From Methanomassiliicoccales archaeon (GTDB lineage Archaea > Thermoplasmatota > Thermoplasmata > Methanomassiliicoccales > JACIVX01): 10,382 nucleotides of DNA. The position numbers and the translations under genes are program-made. The DNA lies in contig JANHAK010000024.1 in the NCBI GenBank assembly GCA_024464195.1, forward strand, positions 1-10,382, given 5' to 3'. Shown piece by piece: positions 1 to 6,471 of the stretch. The stretch's first letter is position 1; every line of letters starts with the position of its first letter. The notes beneath the pieces are model-generated. The model saw only the letters and a program-made list of their open reading frames with translations. It searched no databases and was not told where the DNA came from.

Positions 1-122
1 TTATGTATGGAAATCGCCAGAATTAGAGATTCTAGGCAATAGAAGATCTATAACGATGATCGCGATAAGCACATATGGCTGATGTATTTGACTCAAAAAT
101 GGATTAGAACCTTTACAAGTTC

Positions 123-132
123 AAAAATAAAG
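123..132 (-). terminator. Possible T-rich terminator after tRNA-Met
   Basis: The minus strand reads CTTTATTTTTGA about 32-41 nt past the tRNA 3' end, and a second T5 run lies at 99-95. Archaeal RNA polymerase can terminate at T-rich tracts without a hairpin. It is placed correctly for the rps3ae-tRNA transcript but the tract is short. Confidence 0.3.
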
Positions 133-163
133 CGATCTTATGCATTATGAATCAATCCAGTGA

Positions 164-271
164 TGCCGGGGACGGGGTTCGAACCCGTGACCTTCGGATA
201 TCCCTGGTGGGTTATCCACAACCAACAAAACCCTATGAGTCCGACGCTCCACCAGGCTGAGCCACCCCGGC
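164..271 (-). tRNA. Elongator tRNA-Met (CAT) with a 34-nt intron
   Basis: The minus strand folds into a complete cloverleaf. The 7-bp acceptor stem is GCCGGGG/CCCCGGC with discriminator A at 164. The D stem is GCTC/GAGC, the anticodon stem TCGGA/TCCGA, and the T arm ACGGG-TTCGAAC-CCCGT. The spliced anticodon loop reads CTCATAA, typical of archaeal elongator tRNA-Met, with anticodon CAT at 237-235. The anticodon stem lacks the GGG/CCC triplet of initiator tRNAs, and tRNA-Ile2 is less likely from the acceptor and loop. The mature length is 74 nt once the intron is removed. CCA is not encoded; TCA follows the discriminator. The 5' 39 nt of the gene are also the 3' end of the rps3ae coding sequence on the same strand. 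The 5' flank is GC-rich with no TATA element, so expression probably depends on the rps3ae transcript. Confidence 0.95.
200..233 (-). other. tRNA-Met intron (between positions 37 and 38)
   Basis: This is a 34-nt insertion in the anticodon loop directly after A37, the canonical archaeal site. A relaxed bulge-helix-bulge can be drawn. The anticodon stem is one helix, CUC (32-34) pairs with GGG near the intron 3' end (one U-G pair), the 3-nt bulges are UAG and AUA, and the outer helix is GGU/ACC inside the intron. Cutting after the second base of each bulge gives exactly these ends and a normal CTCATAA loop. This fits removal by the archaeal tRNA splicing endonuclease. Confidence 0.85.
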
Positions 272-1024
272 TTGAGTTTCCTGGTGAACACTGGCGACGT
301 CGTCGCCGATTTTCTCTTTCACAGGAGTTGTAGAGGTCTCCTGGGACTCCCCAGATTTCCCTCCTTCACCTCCTTGATTGGTACCCTCGACTGCCGAGGA
401 CGCCGTAACCGCGTCCTCTGGTAGAGGTGTTCCCATTTCGAGAACTTCCGTTCTTCGGATTTCCATCCGTTTTATCGGCACGACGACTTTGCTAGCTTTT
501 GCGAGTTCCTTTGCAAGGTCGCCAGAAATGATTGCTTTAACGAGATCCGCCATCGTCATGTCTGCTGCAAGCTTCTGAATCGTTTCCGTCATTATTGCGC
601 GTATTGCTGTTTCCTGTGATGATTGGATACGTTTCTCAGTCACACTCATCGGTTTGATACGAACGAGATATCCATCCTTCGTTCTCGCATCGACGACGTG
701 GTCCGTTTTCGTTCTTCGTCGCCTTGTCAGTCGTCTCACATAGTCGCTTGTCAGATCCTGTCCCACGAAAATCGTCTTTGCGTCGAAACCATTAATCTCG
801 GTGATCTTGAATTTTAGCTTGATATGCATCTTGGAGAAATCACCGGTGAGATCATGCACTGTCACTTCTGTTGTCCTACCGATGAGCGAGCTAGGATCGG
901 CAGAAGGTGTTTCACCAATCTGCATTTCATTGAACATTTTAGGGGCGTAAATCTTGTACCACTCCTTCGCCTTCCATCGATCCTTGACTTTTCTGGTCGC
1001 TGTTTTAGCCTTTTTCGTGACCAT
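233..1024 (-). CDS. rps3ae: 30S ribosomal protein S3Ae (eS1)
   Basis: The protein has 263 aa and is the archaeal/eukaryotic small-subunit protein eS1, which binds rRNA near the platform and mRNA exit region. The recognisable core is residues 10-198, starting with a basic stretch and DRWKAKEWYKIYAPKMF, then GETP (37-40), IGR (48-50) and DLTGDFSKMH (58-67), all typical of Thermoplasma-like S3Ae. Archaeal S3Ae proteins are usually a little over 200 aa. The extra length is a tail (about 199-263) rich in G, S, T, E and Q. The ATG at 1024 has GGAGG 6 nt upstream and a TATA-like element further up. The last 12 residues (252-263) are encoded by the 5' half of the tRNA-Met gene, and the TAG stop spans T36, A37 and the first intron base. 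It is the only TAG stop among the genes here. The core identity is secure; the real C-terminus could be affected by RNA processing. Confidence 0.95.
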   Translation of the reverse strand: MVTKKAKTATRKVKDRWKAKEWYKIYAPKMFNEMQIGETPSADPSSLIGRTTEVTVHDLTGDFSKMHIKLKFKITEINGFDAKTIFVGQDLTSDYVRRLTRRRRTKTDHVVDARTKDGYLVRIKPMSVTEKRIQSSQETAIRAIMTETIQKLAADMTMADLVKAIISGDLAKELAKASKVVVPIKRMEIRRTEVLEMGTPLPEDAVTASSAVEGTNQGGEGGKSGESQETSTTPVKEKIGDDVASVHQETQAGVAQPGGASDS

Positions 1025-1030
1025 TCATAT

Positions 1031-1035
1031 CCTCC
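1031..1035 (-). promoter_or_regulatory. Ribosome binding site of rps3ae
   Basis: The minus strand carries GGAGG, 6 nt before the ATG at 1024. This is a good match to the archaeal anti-Shine-Dalgarno and fixes the S3Ae start. Confidence 0.75.
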
Positions 1036-1064
1036 GTTTTTGGACAAGTTCGGAAATGAGTCTC

Positions 1065-1075
1065 TATATTAATAA
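1065..1075 (-). promoter_or_regulatory. Probable TATA box of rps3ae
   Basis: The minus strand reads TTATTAATATA, preceded by a purine-rich GGGAAAC that could act as a BRE. The expected start site about 26 nt downstream (~1044) would leave a ~20-nt leader holding the GGAGG site. The call rests on composition and spacing only. Confidence 0.5.
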
Positions 1076-1445
1076 GTTTCCCAAGCACGTCCCAACTGGT
1101 CAGTCTGTACCTGGAAATTTCGATATGCCAGACTCTACTGCCTAATGTCTGGGTAAAGAATTGATTGACCGTCTTTTAGCTGATTTTGAAATATCAACAT
1201 GAGATGAAATAAATTAAGCTATGCAATTGAGCATGGGAACATCCGTTATCCATTTGCGTCTCTTAGTGTAGGCCCCATTTCCAAATGATCCGCAGCTCAA
1301 TAGACATCGATTATAATGGGTTTAGTGAGAAAATTTTCATTTACTGGTACCGTCTCTTTGGATGAGAATCCACTCAATCTTTTTACGAATTTCCTTACAA
1401 TGATCAATCGAAAGGACAATTTGGGCGCCCGCATGAGATAAATCA

Positions 1446-1454
1446 TTATTAATA
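1446..1454 (+). promoter_or_regulatory. Probable TATA box of the larA operon
   Basis: TTATTAATA lies with its centre about 32 nt before the larA ATG (1482). The predicted start at ~1476 gives a leader of only about 6 nt, so larA would be near-leaderless, in line with the weak AGG just upstream of ATG. The same TATTAATA core occurs in the rps3ae promoter. Confidence 0.45.
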
Positions 1455-1481
1455 GTTTCATGATTCATTCTCGATCAGGTT

Positions 1482-2732
1482 ATGAAAATAACAATACCAT
1501 ATGGAAAAGATGGGAAGCAGCATGTCGAGATCCCAGATAAAAATTTCGCGGGTGTGTTATATCCGAATGATGTCGTCATTGGTGAAGAGAGGAAAATCAT
1601 TGAAGAAGCAATAGAGAATCCTCTTCAATCATCATCACTAACGGATTTTCTAAGAGGGGCAAAAAATATTGTTTTCATCGTTAACGATGCGACACGCCCA
1701 ACTCCGACTCACAAAGTTCTAGATATCCTCGATGAGTTGATGGATCTGGAAAGCGCGAGATACCTTATCGCAACTGGAAGTCATCGTGCACCGACCGAAG
1801 AGGAATACCGATTCATCTTCGGTAAACATCTTGAAAAACTCAGAACGAAAATCCACGCACACGACTCAAAAAAAGATGAGATGGTGTGCCTTGGTCGATC
1901 AAAAAATGGAACGGAGATGTGGGTGAACAAAATCGCTGTTGACGCAGATCGCCTCATCGTAATTACGAGTGTTGAGCCACACTATTTTGCAGGTTATACG
2001 GGTGGGAGAAAATCATTTTTCCCTGGCGTTGCATCATATGAAACAATCGAGCAGAATCACAAGCTTGCAATGCGACCAGATGCTCAGATCCTCGTCCTTT
2101 CCGGAAATCCAGTTCATGAAGACATGATGGATGCATTATCGACAATCGATCGCAACAGGATTTTCTCGATTCAACTCGTTCTTGACAGACATCAGAGGGT
2201 TTATCGGGCTGCAGCAGGTGACATCAATGCAGCGTTTGAAAAGGCCGTTGAATGGGCAAATGAGGTATTCGTTGTTCCGATTAAGATGAAGGCTGATATC
2301 ATTGTGAGCGTCGCTCCATTCCCTATGGACGTCGATCTGTATCAGTCTCAAAAGGCGCTCGATAATGCCAAGTGGGCTTTGAAAGAGGGGGGGATCATTA
2401 TCTTGGTCTCGCAATGCCGGCATGGTATCGGACATGATACATTCTATAAGCAACTTTCATTCTCATCGGATCCACAAAAAATTCTTGAGAACCTTTCAAG
2501 AGAATACAAACTTGGATATCATAAGACCGCCAAAATTGCCGAAATTCTATTAAAATCTAAAATCTTCGCTATCACAGATTTAGATCCTGACATGCTTAGA
2601 AAGGCTAATATAACGCCTTTTAATAGCATTCAATCCGCTGTCAACGCTGCACTCCAAGAGAAAAAGGATGCAAAAATCCTCATCCTGATGGATGGCAGCG
2701 TTACCGTACCGAGGGTTGATAGCAATGACTGA
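1482..2732 (+). CDS. larA: LarA-family nickel-pincer (lactate) racemase homologue
   Basis: The protein has 416 aa, the normal length for LarA (DUF2088 plus C-terminal domain). LarA interconverts D- and L-lactate by hydride transfer using the nickel-pincer nucleotide (NPN) cofactor, and relatives act on other 2-hydroxyacids. The full catalytic set appears to be present: NDATRP (D69, R72), TGSH (H101), EPHYFAG (H167), GGRK (K177, the lysine that binds NPN), QNH (H193, the nickel ligand) and YQSQK (Q288, K291). As I recall Lactobacillus LarA numbering, the His/Lys/Gln residues are all offset by seven, a strong sign of colinearity. There is no signal peptide or membrane segment, so it should be cytosolic. 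The cofactor genes larB, larC and larE are not in this window. It overlaps the next gene by 8 nt (ATGACTGA). Substrate is uncertain because the LarA family has many non-lactate members. Confidence 0.9.
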   Translation: MKITIPYGKDGKQHVEIPDKNFAGVLYPNDVVIGEERKIIEEAIENPLQSSSLTDFLRGAKNIVFIVNDATRPTPTHKVLDILDELMDLESARYLIATGSHRAPTEEEYRFIFGKHLEKLRTKIHAHDSKKDEMVCLGRSKNGTEMWVNKIAVDADRLIVITSVEPHYFAGYTGGRKSFFPGVASYETIEQNHKLAMRPDAQILVLSGNPVHEDMMDALSTIDRNRIFSIQLVLDRHQRVYRAAAGDINAAFEKAVEWANEVFVVPIKMKADIIVSVAPFPMDVDLYQSQKALDNAKWALKEGGIIILVSQCRHGIGHDTFYKQLSFSSDPQKILENLSREYKLGYHKTAKIAEILLKSKIFAITDLDPDMLRKANITPFNSIQSAVNAALQEKKDAKILILMDGSVTVPRVDSND

Positions 2733-3834
2733 GATTATCGAAGCACAACACCTAAAAAATGAGCTCAAGACGCTTTTGACTTGCACTTATTGCGGCTTTT
2801 GCAAAAGCGTTTGCCCTGTCTTTGAAGGGATAGGTTGGGACCCGAGTGTCGCAAGAGGAAGAATGATTCTTTCGTACGGCCTTCTGCAAAAGGAGATACC
2901 TGCCGATCAATCCGTGATCGAGAGTCTTTTCCAATGTACGACCTGCAAGGATTGTGAGAGGAGATGCCCTTCAAGTATTGAAGTTGTCGAAGTCGTTGAA
3001 AGCGCGAGAAAGGATCTCGTGGCGAATGGATTCATCCTTCCACAACACAGTAAGATCATCAATAACATCATTTCACTTGGCAATCCCTATGGGGAAAGAG
3101 ATCGAGTGATCGATCGCTTTGGCATGAGACCTAGGAATGCAGAATTAGGTTATTTTATCGGTTGCACTTCAGCTTATAGAAATGTGAATAGCGCCAAAGC
3201 AACGCTATCAATTCTAAAGAAACTTGGCGCGGATTTCACCCTCCTCGATGAGGTTTGCTGTGGCAGCGTAATGCAGAGAATCGGTTGGAAGGAAGAAGAC
3301 CTCATTTCACTTATGGAAAAAAATGTGAAAGCTATTGAGAGCGTGGGCGTGGACGAGGTTGTATTTTCATGCGCAGGCTGCTACAGGATGTTTAAAGAAG
3401 AATATCCAAAGTTTGTCGACATCAATTTCAAGGTCAAGCATATCTCTGAATACCTTGCCGACAGGGATCTCAAGCTCAAACCATTGAAAAAGAAGGTCAC
3501 ATATCACGATCCATGTCATCTAGGAAGGCACTGCGGTATTTATGAACCTCCGAGAAAAGTTCTCCAGATGATTCCAGATCTCGTATACAATGAAATGCAA
3601 AGGAATAAGGAGACAGCGAGGTGTTGCGGCGGTGGCGGTGGTGTCAGGTCAGCATTTCCTGATCTTTCAGCTAAGATAGCTGCGCGAAGAGTTGACGAGG
3701 CGGAATTTGCTGATTTCCTCGTTACAACGTGCCCGTTCTGCGTGAACAATCTGAGACTTGGTAAAGAATCGAATGGCGCAAAGGTTGAGGTCATCGATCT
3801 CGTCGAATTCATCGATCCGTTGCTTACTGGTTAA
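2725..3834 (+). CDS. HdrD/GlcF-type Fe-S protein with two CCG domains
   Basis: This 369-aa soluble electron-transfer protein has two N-terminal [4Fe-4S] motifs of the CX2CX2CX3CP type (C20, C23, C26, C30 and C71, C74, C77, C81). Two CCG cysteine-rich domains follow: C147, CCG 178-180, C216/C219; and C264, CCG 300-302 with a glycine run, C336/C339. This order is shared by HdrD of heterodisulfide reductase, GlcF of glycolate oxidase and the Fe-S subunits of lactate dehydrogenases. The ATG at 2725 is preferred over the upstream in-frame ATG at 2692 because GAGG (2711-2714) lies about 10 nt before it and it overlaps the larA stop, which suggests translational coupling. Its place in a larA operon suggests it takes electrons from a 2-hydroxyacid dehydrogenase, but no FAD subunit is nearby and no membrane anchor is visible. 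A specific symbol is not justified. Confidence 0.88.
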   Translation: MTEIIEAQHLKNELKTLLTCTYCGFCKSVCPVFEGIGWDPSVARGRMILSYGLLQKEIPADQSVIESLFQCTTCKDCERRCPSSIEVVEVVESARKDLVANGFILPQHSKIINNIISLGNPYGERDRVIDRFGMRPRNAELGYFIGCTSAYRNVNSAKATLSILKKLGADFTLLDEVCCGSVMQRIGWKEEDLISLMEKNVKAIESVGVDEVVFSCAGCYRMFKEEYPKFVDINFKVKHISEYLADRDLKLKPLKKKVTYHDPCHLGRHCGIYEPPRKVLQMIPDLVYNEMQRNKETARCCGGGGGVRSAFPDLSAKIAARRVDEAEFADFLVTTCPFCVNNLRLGKESNGAKVEVIDLVEFIDPLLTG

Positions 3835-3836
3835 TT

Positions 3837-5000
3837 ATGATTGCTCGTATTCGTTCTTTTCATTCTTACAGAGAAGCGCTCGACGAATGGTCGCGTTTGA
3901 GAATCGATTCTCCTTTACTTTCTAATGAGGAGATTGAGAACCTTCTATTCACATATCTCGAATTTGAAAGGGAAATCGAAAACGCACAAGAGCTATCGAG
4001 ATTGATCGAAAGTGCTGGTGGCGAAATTAAGAAGAGCACAACATCGAAATGCACAAGATATCTTGTCTTTGGCGATGCATCTTTTTACAAGAATCTTTCG
4101 AATTATCAGGATTATCCCTTGGTCGAAATGATCCTCATCGCATTGAAGAACTACCGGTCGTCATCAACGAAGCCAATTAAACTTTCCAATCAAACGCTTA
4201 ATTTCGAAAAAACAATCATCATGGGTATTCTCAACGTTACGCCTGATTCGTTCTTTGACGGCGGTATGTATTTCAACAAGGAATCGGCAGTTGAAAGAGT
4301 GTTCCAAATGGTCGACGAAGGGGCAGACATTATTGATATTGGCGGTGAATCCACACGCCCCTTTTCAACACCAATTCCAGAGACCGTGGAAAGAGAAAGA
4401 GTAATTCCAATTCTTGAAGAAGTGATTCCCTCAATCGACATTCCCATATCAATTGATACGCGGAAACCCTCAATCGCGAGAAAAGCCGTCGAGATCGGTG
4501 CGCAAATTGTCAACGATGTTTCGGGCCTTAGAGATCCAGAAATGATGAGAACGGTCAGTGAACTTGACGTTCCAGTTATCATTATGCACATGCTTGGAGA
4601 CCCGCAGACAATGCAATTGAACATCTCTTATGAGGATGTTGTCGGCGACATCTTAATGTTTCTGGCAGGGCAGATTCGAGAAGCAGAGGAGAGCGGGATT
4701 GATAGAGATAAGATCATAATCGACCCAGGAATCGGTTTCGGTAAAGAAGTCTATCATAATCTCGACATCCTTAGAAGACTGAGAGAATTCCGCTGCCTTG
4801 GACGCCCGCTCCTTGTAGGCGCTTCGAGAAAGACCTTCATAGGAAAAGTCCTCGATCTGCCCAAAGAGGAGCGACTTGAGGGATCATTAGCATCAGCCGC
4901 CGTCTCCGTAATCAATGGAGCGGACATCATCAGGGTACATGATGTTAAAGAGACGGTGCGTGTTTGCAAACTCATCGATGCAATCTACGGAATGAGATAA
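3837..5000 (+). CDS. folP: Dihydropteroate synthase with N-terminal extension
   Basis: The protein has 387 aa. Residues ~126-387 form a complete FolP TIM barrel that joins p-aminobenzoate to hydroxymethyl-dihydropterin diphosphate in folate-type pterin synthesis. Motifs in order are MGILNVTPDSF (129-139), DIIDIGGESTRP (164-175), SIDTRKP (205-211), NDVSG (226-230), IIMHM (248-252), IDPGIGFGK (295-303), GASRKTFIGK (328-337) and IRVHDVKE (365-372). The pterin-site Asp/Asn and the SRK residues are intact. Bacterial FolP has about 280 aa, so the first ~120 residues are extra. They look like a mostly helical segment (10-62) followed by a small alpha/beta part (63-106), with no motif I can name. The start lies 2 nt after the upstream stop without a Shine-Dalgarno, so translation is probably coupled. 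Folate rather than methanopterin synthesis is the simplest reading, but an archaeal modified pterin is possible. Confidence 0.93.
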   Translation: MIARIRSFHSYREALDEWSRLRIDSPLLSNEEIENLLFTYLEFEREIENAQELSRLIESAGGEIKKSTTSKCTRYLVFGDASFYKNLSNYQDYPLVEMILIALKNYRSSSTKPIKLSNQTLNFEKTIIMGILNVTPDSFFDGGMYFNKESAVERVFQMVDEGADIIDIGGESTRPFSTPIPETVERERVIPILEEVIPSIDIPISIDTRKPSIARKAVEIGAQIVNDVSGLRDPEMMRTVSELDVPVIIMHMLGDPQTMQLNISYEDVVGDILMFLAGQIREAEESGIDRDKIIIDPGIGFGKEVYHNLDILRRLREFRCLGRPLLVGASRKTFIGKVLDLPKEERLEGSLASAAVSVINGADIIRVHDVKETVRVCKLIDAIYGMR

Positions 5001-5046
5001 CCTTTCGATTTTCCATATGGCGAATTTGACGATCAAGATCTTGCAA

Positions 5047-5244
5047 TCAAGCAAGCGAGCTAATAAGACCGATTCCTATGATGGCGATGATCGCAGCGAC
5101 GTAAAAGTACATTATTCGCCTTCTTTCCTTCTTCATTCTTTCCTGATAAGCGTCTTTGCACTTTTCCGAGCAAAAATCTTGATCTTCTGGAATCGGATTA
5201 TCGCAATTGAGGCAGTGGGTGTGGGGCGGCAATGGATGCGGCAT
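5047..5244 (-). CDS. Small zinc-ribbon membrane protein (DUF2116-like)
   Basis: This is a 65-aa protein. A His/Pro-rich N-terminus leads into a zinc ribbon with C11-X2-C14 and C25-X3-C29 (around FCSEKC), then a basic linker (about 37-44, KKERRR) and one hydrophobic segment (45-63). This matches small archaeal proteins annotated as DUF2116 zinc-ribbon proteins, whose role is unknown. The basic side next to the helix suggests the ribbon stays in the cytoplasm. It is convergent with folP and separated by 84 nt from the M20 gene upstream of which it reads. No Shine-Dalgarno is seen, and the TATA box lies about 30 nt before the ATG, so the mRNA is probably leaderless. The conserved cysteine pattern supports a real gene even though the opposite strand also has an open frame. 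Confidence 0.82.
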   Translation of the reverse strand: MPHPLPPHTHCLNCDNPIPEDQDFCSEKCKDAYQERMKKERRRIMYFYVAAIIAIIGIGLISSLA

Positions 5245-5270
5245 GATTATCGAGTGATGAAAAAGCTTGA

Positions 5271-5277
5271 TTTATAC
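5271..5277 (-). promoter_or_regulatory. TATA box of the zinc-ribbon gene (leaderless)
   Basis: The minus strand reads GTATAAA, with TTAA just upstream. Its centre is about 30 nt before the ATG at 5244, placing the start site at or within about 3 nt of the start codon. No ribosome binding site is present, as expected for a leaderless transcript. Confidence 0.5.
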
Positions 5278-5328
5278 TTAATATTGTTGAAAGGTAGACT
5301 TGCATGATAAACTTGCGACAAGAGAAAT

Positions 5329-6468
5329 TTAAGAAAGAAAAATTCTAATTGCCTTCTCGAGCACTTCGCTGCATTTGGTAATACTGTCAAGCTCTACATA
5401 CTCATCGGATTCATGCCCCTTGCATCCACTCGGTCCAAAGACAACCGACGGAATGCCAGAGAGATTAAGCACACCCGCTTCAGGCCAAGCAGACATGCCA
5501 GAAACCGAACAATTAATACCCGCCTCTGAAGCTGCTTTTAGCAAAGACTGCACGATCATTTCATTTGGCGATATCTCCGTTGCGATGCGGAAAAAGTGCA
5601 TTTTCGTCTCGACGTGAATTCCCTCCTCAAGAAGGCGATCTGTAATATCGAGAAATTCTTTTTCGACCTTCAGCTTTGTTTCGCCAGGTAATGTTCTCCT
5701 TTCAACAGTTAAGACGCATTCAGCGGGATAGGTCGACCACCCTTCGCCGCCGTGAATTTGCGATGCGTGCAGAGATGCTGGACCGAGAAGAGGATGCAGG
5801 TGTTTCATTAACTTGTCATTCATTTTGATCAGCTCTGCAAGGAGTTTCTGAGTTTCAAAGATCGCATCTATGCCATTGACAAAATCACTCCCATGCGCCG
5901 CCCTACCCATGACCCTGAATTCTTGCCACGCGAATCCCTTATGGGCGACCATAACATTAAGACCAACTGGCTCGATGACAATAGCCGCGTCAGCTTCGAT
6001 CTCCTGCACAAGTTTTTCGACTCCTTTCGCTTCATATTCCTCGTCAACAGTGCCTGCAAAGATTACATCTCCTCTGAAATTGCAATCGAGGGAAAGCGAT
6101 CTGAGAGCTTCGATTGCGGCCGCCATTCCACCCTTGTTATCAGCAGAGCCTCTTCCATAAAGCCTGTTACCAGCGATCACTGGCTGGAATGGCGGGATGA
6201 TCATCGAATCTACACCAACCGTATCCAGGTGCGCAACAATGAGCAACTTTCTGCCTCTTTCGTTGCCTCGAATTACGCCGATCACATTATTCCTATCGTC
6301 AACAACCTTCTGTTTTCTAACATCTGCACCAATCGATCTCAAACGCTCCGCGACAAAATCAGCGATTTCACCCTCGCCTCTGTGTCTTGGTGAAAGACAT
6401 GGATTAACACTGTCGATCGAAACCAATTTTTTCAGGAGATCTACCACCATTTCCGTGCGATCAATCAT
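5329..6468 (-). CDS. M20 family metallopeptidase / deacylase (ArgE/DapE-like)
   Basis: This 379-aa cytosolic di-zinc hydrolase belongs to the M20 family (acetylornithine deacetylase, succinyl-diaminopimelate desuccinylase, carboxypeptidase). The expected residues are visible: zinc ligand H80 and D82 in AHLDTV, bridging D110 in SADNKGG, the general base E143 and ligand E144 in VDEE, acidic ligand E166 in IEPVG, and the last ligand H352 in GHESDEY. The lid/dimerisation domain (about 178-292) holds AAHGS with H192. Length is normal. It starts 3 nt after the stop of the cysteine synthase gene and must share its transcript. That pairing makes an N-acyl amino acid, perhaps a sulfur-containing one, an attractive substrate, but this is inference. 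ArgE, DapE or LysK-type functions cannot be separated by eye. Confidence 0.9.
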   Translation of the reverse strand: MIDRTEMVVDLLKKLVSIDSVNPCLSPRHRGEGEIADFVAERLRSIGADVRKQKVVDDRNNVIGVIRGNERGRKLLIVAHLDTVGVDSMIIPPFQPVIAGNRLYGRGSADNKGGMAAAIEALRSLSLDCNFRGDVIFAGTVDEEYEAKGVEKLVQEIEADAAIVIEPVGLNVMVAHKGFAWQEFRVMGRAAHGSDFVNGIDAIFETQKLLAELIKMNDKLMKHLHPLLGPASLHASQIHGGEGWSTYPAECVLTVERRTLPGETKLKVEKEFLDITDRLLEEGIHVETKMHFFRIATEISPNEMIVQSLLKAASEAGINCSVSGMSAWPEAGVLNLSGIPSVVFGPSGCKGHESDEYVELDSITKCSEVLEKAIRIFLS

Positions 6469-6471
6469 GGT

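Larger units (their letters stand above)
1025..1481. other. Divergent intergenic region rps3ae / larA
   Basis: These 457 nt separate the divergent rps3ae and larA genes. Apart from the two TATA-like elements and the rps3ae Shine-Dalgarno I see no gene, RNA fold or repeat here. Short open frames reaching in from the rps3ae side are antisense shadows. The middle (about 1146-1440) is moderately AT-rich and unexplained. Confidence 0.5.

Noticed and set aside
138..232. Read-through of the S3Ae TAG as pyrrolysine into the rest of the tRNA
   Set aside because: In frame, a TAA follows only six codons after the TAG, inside the intron, so read-through would add almost nothing. No pyl gene is visible.
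378..1145. Plus-strand open frames opposite rps3ae
   Set aside because: They are antisense to a clear ribosomal protein, have no family features or ribosome binding sites, and are short.
1086..1440. Possible hidden gene or RNA between rps3ae and larA
   Set aside because: Short frames only, no stable fold or repeat seen by eye, and no known RNA motif.
2692..2724. Upstream in-frame ATG of the CCG Fe-S protein
   Set aside because: It lies within larA without a Shine-Dalgarno and adds 11 residues that do not look like the family. The ATG at 2725 has GAGG and overlaps the larA stop.
5034..5043. CAAGATCTTG palindrome between convergent genes
   Set aside because: A 10-bp palindrome is expected by chance in a window of this size and there is no T tract beside it to suggest a terminator.
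5017..5307. 96-codon plus-strand frame after folP
   Set aside because: It is antisense to the zinc-ribbon gene, which has a conserved cysteine pattern and a TATA box.
5893..6393. 166-codon plus-strand frame opposite the M20 gene
   Set aside because: The minus strand encodes a complete M20 enzyme with all metal ligands. The plus frame has no recognisable motif.
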